A DNA stretch of 6,071 nucleotides from Candidatus Competibacteraceae bacterium. GTDB lineage: Bacteria > Pseudomonadota > Gammaproteobacteria > Competibacterales > Competibacteraceae. Each line of letters begins with the position of its first letter. The stretch's first letter is position 1. The notes beneath the pieces are model-generated. The model saw nothing but the letters and a program-made list of their open reading frames with translations. It was not told where the DNA came from and searched no databases. Shown piece by piece: positions 1 through 5,217 of the stretch. The stretch covers positions 1 through 6,071 of the forward strand of contig JAGRHM010000182.1 in NCBI GenBank assembly GCA_020445005.1, read 5' to 3'. The translations under genes and the position numbers were made by a program.

Positions 1-1082
1 GTTCGACCGTATTGGCGCGCTTGGCCGCTACTGGCCTGGGCGAATGCAGCCATCTGATCGGTACGTTGAATCCGCATGACCGGTTGATCCTGTGTCATGC
101 TGGCGAAGTGGCGTTTGCTGCTGATCGGGTAGAGTTGCGTCGCGTGTGGTCGGAGACGAGTTACCGGATGCAGGCGTTGCGCGATGATCCCGAATGCGCC
201 CATGAAGCTTTTGGCGGCGCCGGCGATCCCGGAGATCCGGGGTTGCAGGCCAGCTTGACGTTCGATCCAGCGGCGGATGTCGCCGCGCCGTATATCGCCA
301 ATGGCGAACGCCCGCGCATCGCCGTGCTGCGCGAACAGGGGGTCAACGGTCAGATAGAAATGGCGGCGGCTTTTGACCGAGCCGGTTTCGCGGCGGTGGA
401 TATCCATACCAGCGATCTCATCGCGGGCCGGGCGACGTTGGCGGATTTTCAGGGCATCGTTGCCTGCGGCGGATTTTCCTACGGCGATGTGCTGGGCGCC
501 GGAGAAGGGTGGGCCAAGTCGATCCTGTTCAACGCCCGCGCCCGGGACGAGTTCGCCGCGTTCTTTGCGCGCCCGGACCGCTTTGGACTCGGCGTCTGCA
601 ACGGTTGCCAAATGCTTTCCAACCTGCACGAGTTGATCGCTGGAACGGAACTCTGGCCGCACTTTGTCCGCAATCGGGTTGAGCAGTTTGAGGCGCGTTT
701 GAGTCTGGTGGAGGTTGTATCATCGCCGTCGCTGTTCCTGCAAGGAATGGAAGGTTCGCGGTTGCCAATCGCCGTCGCGCATGGCGAGGGTCGAGCCGAG
801 TTTCGTGATGCGAGCGGACCTGAAACAGCGCTGGCGGCGGGTTTGGTGACCTTGCGTTTCGTCGACCATGCCGGCTTGCCAACTGAGCATTATCCCACCA
901 ATCCGAACGGTTCGCCGGGCGGGATTACCGGATTATGCAGTCATGATGGACGGTTTACGATCATGATGCCGCATCCGGAGCGCCTGTTCCGCACCGTGCA
1001 ATATTCCTGGCATCCCGATGGCTGGGGCGAAGATGGACCCTGGTTGCGCCTGTTTCGCAACGCCCGGCGCTGGCTCGGATAA
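1..1082 (+). CDS. purL: Phosphoribosylformylglycinamidine synthase, C-terminal part (5'-truncated)
   Basis: This is the last ~360 residues of the long, single-chain FGAM synthase (usually about 1,290-1,300 aa), which in purine biosynthesis converts FGAR, ATP and glutamine to FGAM in the cytoplasm. The reading frame is open through the left edge, so the TTG at 12 is an internal codon, not a start. Counting from that codon, residues 1-98 are the end of the synthetase half and linker, including the family segment [17 protein letters not shown] (46-62). Residues 100-356 are the class I glutaminase: AVLREQGVN (104-112), [18 protein letters not shown] (153-170), nucleophile Cys196 in GVCNGCQM, and His321/Glu323 in MMPHPER. 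The triad is complete and the C terminus (WGEDGPW...FRNARRWLG) is family-typical, so the protein looks intact and functional. It ends in TAA, 80 bp before the quinone reductase on the same strand. Identification is by recalled similarity to enterobacterial PurL and is very secure. Confidence 0.97.
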   Translation, partial: STVLARLAATGLGECSHLIGTLNPHDRLILCHAGEVAFAADRVELRRVWSETSYRMQALRDDPECAHEAFGGAGDPGDPGLQASLTFDPAADVAAPYIANGERPRIAVLREQGVNGQIEMAAAFDRAGFAAVDIHTSDLIAGRATLADFQGIVACGGFSYGDVLGAGEGWAKSILFNARARDEFAAFFARPDRFGLGVCNGCQMLSNLHELIAGTELWPHFVRNRVEQFEARLSLVEVVSSPSLFLQGMEGSRLPIAVAHGEGRAEFRDASGPETALAAGLVTLRFVDHAGLPTEHYPTNPNGSPGGITGLCSHDGRFTIMMPHPERLFRTVQYSWHPDGWGEDGPWLRLFRNARRWLG

Positions 1083-1149
1083 AAGCGTCGCGTTCAGCTA
1101 GACTTTCAACGTGATTGCTTTCAGCCCCCGGTTTTTTTATCACAGCTTT

Positions 1150-1156
1150 GAGGAGA
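1150..1156 (+). promoter_or_regulatory. Ribosome binding site of the quinone reductase gene
   Basis: GAGGAGA lies 6 nt before the ATG at 1163. It fixes that ATG as the start in preference to an in-frame TTG further upstream at 1115, which has no such site and would add 16 residues absent from the family. Confidence 0.8.
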
Positions 1157-1162
1157 TGCTTC

Positions 1163-2140
1163 ATGTCCAAAGCGATTTGCATTCATGAGTACGGCGGTCC
1201 GGAAGTCCTGCGCTGGGAAGATGTAGCCGTCGGTGAGCCTGGTCCCGGTCAATTGCGCATCCGTCATGCCGCCGTTGGCTTGAACTACATCGATATTTAT
1301 CACCGTATCGGTCTCTATCCGCTGCCATCCTTACCCTGGACGCTGGGCATGGAGGGCGCGGGGCGCGTGGAGGCGGTCGGCGCGAGCGTAACGGAATTCC
1401 AGGTCGGCGACCGGGTCGCTTACGCCAGTCCCCCGGTGGGAGCCTATGCGGAAGTCCGGTTGATTCCCGCTGATCGGGTGGTCGCGTTGCCAGAGACCAT
1501 TGACGATCAGACCGCCGCTGCCATGATGCTGCAAGGCATGACCGCTCAGTATTTATTACGGCGCACCTATCGAGTGCAACCCGGCGACGCCATTCTGTTG
1601 CATGCCGCTGCCGGCGGCGTCGGTTTGATCGTCAGTCAATGGGCGCAGCAACTGGGCGCTTTGGTGATCGGCACAGTGGGAAGCGACGAGAAGGCGGAAA
1701 TCGCCCGTGCGCATGGCTGTCATCACGCCATCGTTTACAGCCGCGAGAACTTTGTCGACCGGGTGCGCGAGATCACCAACGGGCAGGGCGTTGCGGTCGT
1801 CTATGACTCGGTCGGTAAAGAGACCTTCATGGGGTCGCTGGATTGCCTGCGGCCCCTGGGGATGATGGTCAGCTTCGGCAATGCCTCCGGCCCCGTGCCG
1901 CCGTTCGAACCGGGGATGCTGGCCGCCAAGGGTTCGCTGTTCCTGACGCGACCGACCTTGATGACTTACACCGCCAAGCGCGAGGATCTGGTGGCGACTG
2001 CGGCTGAGTTATTCGAGATGGTTGCCATTGGCGCGGTCAAAATTGAAGTGCGGCAAACCTATCCGCTGGCTGAAACCGCCCAGGCGCACCGCGATTTGGA
2101 AGCGCGCAAGACGACCGGTTCGACGGTATTAATGCCGTAA
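1163..2140 (+). CDS. qorA: NADPH:quinone oxidoreductase, zinc-independent MDR family
   Basis: A 325-aa cytoplasmic oxidoreductase of the medium-chain dehydrogenase/reductase superfamily, close in length to E. coli QorA (327 aa). The family reduces quinones or other alpha,beta-unsaturated carbonyls with NADPH. The N-terminal GroES-like domain covers about residues 1-125: start MSKAICIHEYGGPEVL, VGLNYIDIYHRIGLY (38-52), and the quinone-oxidoreductase signature beginning GMEGAGRVEAVGASV (62-76) and continuing to VGDRVAY (81-87). The Rossmann domain follows, with its glycine-rich loop AAAGGVG (148-154). Ser174 and Lys177 sit after the second beta strand, where they could bind the NADPH 2'-phosphate. 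The cysteine ligands of zinc alcohol dehydrogenases are absent. The C terminus (LEARKTTGSTVLMP) is typical. It lies 80 bp after purL with no convincing terminator between them, so cotranscription is possible. The natural substrate cannot be read from the sequence; an enone reductase role is equally possible. Confidence 0.92.
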   Translation: MSKAICIHEYGGPEVLRWEDVAVGEPGPGQLRIRHAAVGLNYIDIYHRIGLYPLPSLPWTLGMEGAGRVEAVGASVTEFQVGDRVAYASPPVGAYAEVRLIPADRVVALPETIDDQTAAAMMLQGMTAQYLLRRTYRVQPGDAILLHAAAGGVGLIVSQWAQQLGALVIGTVGSDEKAEIARAHGCHHAIVYSRENFVDRVREITNGQGVAVVYDSVGKETFMGSLDCLRPLGMMVSFGNASGPVPPFEPGMLAAKGSLFLTRPTLMTYTAKREDLVATAAELFEMVAIGAVKIEVRQTYPLAETAQAHRDLEARKTTGSTVLMP

Positions 2141-2156
2141 GATCAGCAAGCGGCTT

Positions 2157-2180
2157 TCCCCTCCTGGCGTAGGGAGGGGA
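2157..2180. repeat. Strong inverted repeat between convergent genes, possible terminator or processing stem
   Basis: TCCCCTCC at 2157-2164 pairs perfectly with GGAGGGGA at 2173-2180 across an 8-nt loop (a T-G wobble could add a ninth pair). It lies between the stop of the quinone reductase (2140) and the stop of the deacetylase on the other strand (2213). Neither strand shows the U-tract of a standard intrinsic terminator. A second, mutually exclusive stem, GGCGT (2166-2170) with ACGCC (2180-2184), uses part of the loop. An outer CGGC/GCCG pair (2151-2154 with 2189-2192) could close the whole structure. The position suits a bidirectional 3'-end structure or an intergenic dispersed repeat. Confidence 0.45.
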
Positions 2181-2212
2181 CGCCAAGTGCCGGAGCAGCT
2201 TGAACCTGACGG

Positions 2213-3151
2213 TTAAGCGGTTGGCGACCCGGCGATTAATGCTTTGACATGCGCAGCCGCGCTGGCCGCCAGCGCTTGCAAATTGTATCCGCCCTCCAGC
2301 ATCGAGACGACCCGTCCTGAGCAATATTCGCTGGCGATCGCCAGAATCCCCGCAGTCAACCAGTCATAGTCCTCTTCACAGAAATTCAGGCCAGCCAGCG
2401 GATCCAGGTAATGGGCGTCGAAGCCCGCCGAAATCAGGATCAGTTGTGGCTGGAACGCGCGTAACGCCGGTTCAATCTCCTCAATCCAGGCTTGGCGCAG
2501 TTCGGCTGAACCGGCGTTGGCCGGCAGAGGAACATTGACGATGTTGCCGATGCCGCGTTCCTCGCGACGGCCTGTACCTGGATAGATATACGCCTGGTGG
2601 GTGGAAATATAGAGATAGCCCCGCTGCGCCTCGAAAGCCGCCTGGGTGCCGTTGCCATGATGGACATCGAAATCGATGACTGCGACTTGCTCCAGGCCAT
2701 GAACGGCGCGCGCGTGCGCTGCGCCGATCGCCGCGTTGTTAAACAGGCAAAAACCCATGGATTGATGGGGTTCGGCATGATGGCCGGGTGGACGAATCGC
2801 GCAAAAAGCATTGCTGGCTTCGCCCTTCAACACCGCGTCGACCGCTGCGCAGACCGCGCCGGCCGCCCGCAACGCCGCTTCGCCGGATTGTGGAGAAAGG
2901 ACGGTGTCACCATCAATCGCGTAGTGTCCGTGCCGGGGAACCCGGGCAAAAATACGCTCGACATGCTTGGGTGCATGAATCCGCGTCAGTTGCTCCAGAC
3001 TGGCTTCGGGAGCTTCCCGCCATTCCAGGGCGGCGAAAAGCCCGGTTTTCAGCTCATTAAGGATAGCGGTCAGCCGCGCCGGGCATTCCGGATGGCCATA
3101 ACCCGCGTCATGCTCCAGGCAAAGTGGATGGGTGTAGAGCAGCGTGGTCAT
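2213..3151 (-). CDS. Histone deacetylase family protein (AcuC-like / class II-type deacylase)
   Basis: A 312-aa zinc-dependent amidohydrolase of the arginase/deacetylase fold, a full-length single domain. In bacteria such enzymes remove acetyl or other acyl groups from protein lysines (for example AcuC on acetyl-CoA synthetase) or act on small acetylated amines. Visible motifs: HPECPARL (20-27); RPPGHHAEP (120-128) with the catalytic pair His124/His125; GFCLFNNAAIGA (133-144); DFDVHHGNGT (160-169) supplying zinc ligands Asp162 and His164; PGTG (191-194); SAGFDAH (241-247) supplying the third ligand Asp245; and LEGGY (285-289) with the transition-state Tyr289. All catalytic residues are present. 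The RPPGHHAE and LEGGY forms are class II-like, not class I. The ATG overlaps the stop of the CBS-domain gene as ATGA, and GAGGAG at 3160-3165 lies 8 nt upstream, so translation is probably coupled. The substrate is unknown; an acetylpolyamine-type amidohydrolase role cannot be excluded. Confidence 0.93.
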   Translation of the reverse strand: MTTLLYTHPLCLEHDAGYGHPECPARLTAILNELKTGLFAALEWREAPEASLEQLTRIHAPKHVERIFARVPRHGHYAIDGDTVLSPQSGEAALRAAGAVCAAVDAVLKGEASNAFCAIRPPGHHAEPHQSMGFCLFNNAAIGAAHARAVHGLEQVAVIDFDVHHGNGTQAAFEAQRGYLYISTHQAYIYPGTGRREERGIGNIVNVPLPANAGSAELRQAWIEEIEPALRAFQPQLILISAGFDAHYLDPLAGLNFCEEDYDWLTAGILAIASEYCSGRVVSMLEGGYNLQALAASAAAHVKALIAGSPTA

Positions 3152-3606
3152 GGCCGTGACTCCTCGTGAATCGGCGCTTCATGCTGGATCGCGGCGCGAC
3201 GCAGCGCCTTCAGCACATCCTCGCGGGCAATTATGCCCACTAACCGACCTTCCTCGACCACGGGCAAACTTTTAGCCCGCATCTCCACCATTTTTTGCAG
3301 CAATCGGCTCAGGGGCAATTGCGGCTCCACACTGGCGGGATAAGGCGTCATCACCGTTTCAATGGCTTGCTCCATGATCTGGTCGTAGTGCGGAACCAGG
3401 GTGTGAAAATCAAAACTGAACGCCTTGAGCAGATCGAATTTGGTCAGAATACCGATGAGGCGCCGTTGCTCATCCACAACGGGCACGCCGTTGAAATCAT
3501 GGATTTCGAACAGCGCCTCGGCTTCGCGCAGCTTGGCTTTGGGGCTGATGGCGATGGGTTCGGGGGTCATAGCGTCTTGGACCCGATATTGCAGGAATTC
3601 ATACAT
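3148..3606 (-). CDS. Two-CBS-domain protein (AcuB-like, without ACT domain)
   Basis: A 152-aa soluble protein that is almost entirely a tandem CBS pair (Bateman module), a fold that commonly binds AMP, ATP or other adenosyl ligands and regulates partner proteins. CBS1 spans roughly residues 8-65: VQDAMTPEPIAISP (9-22), the strand-turn FNGVPVVDE (38-46) and LIGILTKFDLLKA (50-62). CBS2 spans roughly 80-138: ETVMTPYP (83-90), AKSLPVVEEGRLVGIIARED (111-130) and the end VLKALRRA. No catalytic domain, membrane segment or signal peptide is visible. It is the first gene of a two-gene unit: its TGA overlaps the deacetylase ATG by 4 nt. The start ATG is supported by AGGA at 3617-3620, 10 nt upstream, a somewhat loose spacing. 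The arrangement recalls Bacillus acuB-acuC, but AcuB is longer (about 214 aa, with an ACT domain) and this protein stops after CBS2. A role as an adenylate-sensing regulator of the deacetylase is inference. Confidence 0.88.
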   Translation of the reverse strand: MYEFLQYRVQDAMTPEPIAISPKAKLREAEALFEIHDFNGVPVVDEQRRLIGILTKFDLLKAFSFDFHTLVPHYDQIMEQAIETVMTPYPASVEPQLPLSRLLQKMVEMRAKSLPVVEEGRLVGIIAREDVLKALRRAAIQHEAPIHEESRP

Positions 3607-3692
3607 GGCGGTTCAATCCTGGCTGATTGGATACGGTCAATCATAATGCAAGGCGTATGGAGATGCTTGCGCGAGCGGATTGACGAAACTGC

Positions 3693-3708
3693 TGGCGCCA
3701 TAGATGCT
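3693..3708 (+). promoter_or_regulatory. Possible sigma-54 (RpoN) promoter
   Basis: The 16-mer TGGCGCCATAGATGCT has the invariant GG-N10-GC spacing of sigma-54 promoters and agrees with TGGCAC-N5-TTGCA at most positions (mismatches at the fifth, twelfth and last bases). It points toward the flagellar-like small gene, whose ATG is about 115 bp downstream. Flagellar genes of many gammaproteobacteria use RpoN, which makes the match more plausible. A single match in about 200 bp can arise by chance, and no activator site was identified. Confidence 0.28.
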
Positions 3709-3810
3709 CTAATTAAATGGAGGCCACTCATTAAAGATACGATCTATTCTAACAAAACTACTTAATATCCATTGACTTTAAATTTATACTTAAGCAAGTA
3801 CTTGGGCGGT

Positions 3811-3816
3811 GGGAGG
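3811..3816 (+). promoter_or_regulatory. Ribosome binding site of the flagellar-like small gene
   Basis: GGGAGG lies 6 nt before the first ATG of a tandem ATGATG at 3823-3828. This supports a start here and not at the in-frame TTG at 3772, which has no ribosome site and falls in the AT-rich intergenic island. Confidence 0.7.
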
Positions 3817-3822
3817 TGCGAT

Positions 3823-4116
3823 ATGATGATCAACACTGCGGTAAACACAGGCATTGGCAGTATCCAGGGTGCTATTAAGAGTACGGATGGCAGCGCCCAG
3901 GAGATGGCCAGGGAAACCGTTCATCCCCTTGCTCCGGCGTCAATGGCGGCGCCCGTCGCCGAGCGGCGGATGCAAACAACGCCGTCCGCATCCCGGCAGG
4001 ATTCCTGGGAGGAGCCCGCGTTGGAACAGGAAGCAGCGCTTTATCGGGCGCAAGGCGGCGCGCGGATCGTCAGCGCCGGCAATAAAGTCGGCCGGGCAAT
4101 AGATACCTTCGCCTGA
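3823..4116 (+). CDS. Small flagellar rod/hook-like protein (hypothetical, 97 aa)
   Basis: A 97-aa protein with no signal peptide or membrane segment. Residues 3-30 (INTAVNTGIGSIQGAIKS and on to SAQEMAR) form an amphipathic helix like the N-terminal helix of FlgB/FlgC/FlgE-type axial proteins (pattern xGIxxIQxGxxxxxxxAxxiA). Residues 66-97, ending LYRAQGGARIVSAGNKVGRAIDTFA, resemble their C-terminal helix (pattern YqaNakvistxdkxxGxxIDxxA). The middle (about 32-62) is rich in Pro, Ala, Ser and charged residues and looks disordered, so the globular domains of true rod and hook proteins are missing. Short proteins of this build occur in proteobacteria, often annotated as flagellar basal-body or FlgE-like proteins; their role is not established. 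Start choice: ATG at 3823 with GGGAGG six nt upstream; the ATG at 3826 is nearly as good. It is transcribed away from the CBS gene and converges on yejE, whose stop is 16 bp beyond its own. No other flagellar gene is in the window. It is a real gene with good likelihood; the family assignment is moderate. Confidence 0.7.
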   Translation: MMINTAVNTGIGSIQGAIKSTDGSAQEMARETVHPLAPASMAAPVAERRMQTTPSASRQDSWEEPALEQEAALYRAQGGARIVSAGNKVGRAIDTFA

Positions 4117-4132
4117 AAACTCATCCAGCCGT

Positions 4133-5173
4133 TTAGGCCGGATTCTTACGCGGATCGAAAGCATCCCGCACCGCTTCCCCAACGAAGACCAGCAGGCTAA
4201 GCATCAGGGCCACCACCACAAAGCCGGAGATGCCCAGCCAGGGCGCCTGAAGATTATCCTTGCCCTGACGCAGCAGATCGCCCAGCGAAGCCGATCCCGG
4301 CGGCAGTCCTAATCCCAGAAAATCCAGCGCCGTGAGGGCGACGATGGAGCCGGACAGGATGAACGGCAGAAAGGTCAGCGTCGCCACCATGGCATTCGGT
4401 AAGACATGCTTGAACATGATCCGCCCATCGCTCATGCCCAGAGCGCGGGCAGCGCGTACATAATCGAAATTCCGGGCGCGCAAAAACTCGGCCCGCACCA
4501 CCCCGACCAGCGAAGTCCAGCTAAACAGCATTAACACCAGCAGCAGGGTCCAGAAACCCGGTATCACTACGCTGGAGACGATGATCAGGATGAATAACTG
4601 CGGCAACCCGCCCCAGATTTCCAGGAATCGCTGGAAAAACAGATCCACCCGTCCGCCAAAATAGCCCTGCACCGCACCCGCCGCGACCCCAATGATCGAG
4701 GAAGTCAGGGTCAACAACAGGCCAAACAGCACCGAGATTCGAAAGCCATAGATCAACCGCGCCAGCACATCGCGCCCCTGATCGTCGGTGCCCAACCAAT
4801 TCTCAGTCGAAGGCGGCGCTGGTGCGGGAACCGGTAAATTATAGTTCACCGTGTCATAGCGAAAGCGAATAGGCGGCCACAGCATCCAGCCATCTTGATT
4901 AATCAACTCAACCAGATAAGGATCGCGATAATTAGCGGTGCTGGGAAAAATCCCGCCAAAATCGGTTTCCGCATAATCTTTCAGCACCGGCGCATAAAAC
5001 GCGCCCTGATGACGAATCAGCAACGGCCGATCGTTGGCGATCAATTCTGCCCCCAGGCTCAGGGCGAACAGCAGCAGGAATAGCCACAATGACCACCAAC
5101 CGCGCCGATTGGCCTGGAACTGCGCCAACCGACGCTGGGTTAGGGGAGTCAAGCGCCAGTGTAGGAAAGTCAT
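4133..5173 (-). CDS. yejE: Peptide ABC transporter permease YejE
   Basis: A 346-aa inner-membrane permease of the DppC/OppC type, matching E. coli YejE (341 aa) along its whole length from recalled similarity. In the YejABEF importer, which takes up oligopeptides and microcin C, YejE pairs with the permease YejB, the ATPase YejF and the binding protein YejA. Visible: cytoplasmic N terminus with QANRRGWWSLWLFLLL; TM1 about 27-45; a long periplasmic loop (about 46-135) typical of YejE, with SLGAELIAND (39-48), DFGG (71-74) and ENWLGTDDQGRDVLARLIYG (124-143); TM segments at about 145-170, 192-225, 262-290 and 312-333; the EAA loop DYVRAARALGMSDG (237-250) on to KHVLPNAMVATLTFLPF (255-271) that contacts the ATPase; and the end GEAVRDAFDPRKN. 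It lies 44 bp after the SDR gene on the same strand. Neither yejB nor yejF is adjacent, which is unusual. The ATG at 5173 has no Shine-Dalgarno site, and no better start is seen. Confidence 0.95.
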   Translation of the reverse strand: MTFLHWRLTPLTQRRLAQFQANRRGWWSLWLFLLLFALSLGAELIANDRPLLIRHQGAFYAPVLKDYAETDFGGIFPSTANYRDPYLVELINQDGWMLWPPIRFRYDTVNYNLPVPAPAPPSTENWLGTDDQGRDVLARLIYGFRISVLFGLLLTLTSSIIGVAAGAVQGYFGGRVDLFFQRFLEIWGGLPQLFILIIVSSVVIPGFWTLLLVLMLFSWTSLVGVVRAEFLRARNFDYVRAARALGMSDGRIMFKHVLPNAMVATLTFLPFILSGSIVALTALDFLGLGLPPGSASLGDLLRQGKDNLQAPWLGISGFVVVALMLSLLVFVGEAVRDAFDPRKNPA

Positions 5174-5217
5174 GCTTAAAAGCTTTAAGTTTTAAATTTT
5201 AAGGGTAGAAACAAAGG
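5174..5217. repeat. AT-rich spacer with nested inverted repeats before yejE
   Basis: The 44 bp between the SDR stop and the yejE start contain a tract of about 20% GC at 5174-5203. It includes CTTAAA (5175-5180) inverted as TTTAAG (5184-5189) around AGC, and CTTAAAA (5175-5181) inverted as TTTTAAG (5197-5203). The motif TTTTAA(A/G) recurs. It covers the place where the yejE ribosome site should be and holds no purine-rich SD on the minus strand. It could be an operator, a local promoter or simply low-complexity DNA. Confidence 0.5.

Larger units (their letters stand above)
3607..3822. promoter_or_regulatory. Divergent intergenic region with AT-rich island
   Basis: This 216-bp gap separates the divergent CBS-domain and flagellar-like genes and must carry the promoters of both. 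About 3709-3794 is near 28% GC, far below the coding DNA around it. Toward the right, TATACT at 3785-3790 resembles a -10 box but has no good -35. Toward the left, TATGAT (complement of 3640-3645) lies 34 nt before the CBS ATG and also lacks a good -35. A perfect 10-bp palindrome, CAAGTACTTG, is at 3795-3804. The match to a sigma-54 site at 3693-3708 is listed separately. No coding potential was accepted here. Confidence 0.5.

Noticed and set aside
529..882. Minus-strand open frame of 117 codons inside purL
   Set aside because: Arg/Pro/Ala-rich shadow of the glutaminase domain with no independent support.
1087..1138. Possible purL terminator: T7 run after CCCCCGG, with an upstream imperfect stem
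   Set aside because: The only stem (about 1087-1094 with 1109-1116, with G-T pairs and a long loop) is some 18 nt from the T run, and no stem abuts the T run.
1115..1143. Possible sigma-70 promoter for the quinone reductase (TTGCTT, 17 bp, TATCAC)
   Set aside because: Both boxes match poorly, and the predicted start would fall right at the ribosome site, leaving almost no leader.
2597..3169. A 190-codon plus-strand open frame opposite the deacetylase gene
   Set aside because: It lies wholly antisense to a gene with all catalytic motifs intact, and its product has no recognisable domain; high-GC coding DNA commonly gives such shadows.
3295..3765. A 156-codon plus-strand open frame opposite the CBS-domain gene and running into the AT-rich gap
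   Set aside because: Most of it is antisense to a clear CBS pair; the translated tail over the intergenic DNA has no family features and there is no good ribosome site at its start.
3772..3790. TTGACT plus TATACT read as a standard promoter
   Set aside because: The two hexamers are only 7 bp apart, far too close for a -35/-10 pair; each may be fortuitous in AT-rich DNA.
3772..3822. Upstream extension of the flagellar-like gene to a TTG start
   Set aside because: The added residues come from AT-rich promoter-like DNA, there is no ribosome site for the TTG, and the ATG at 3823 has a good one.
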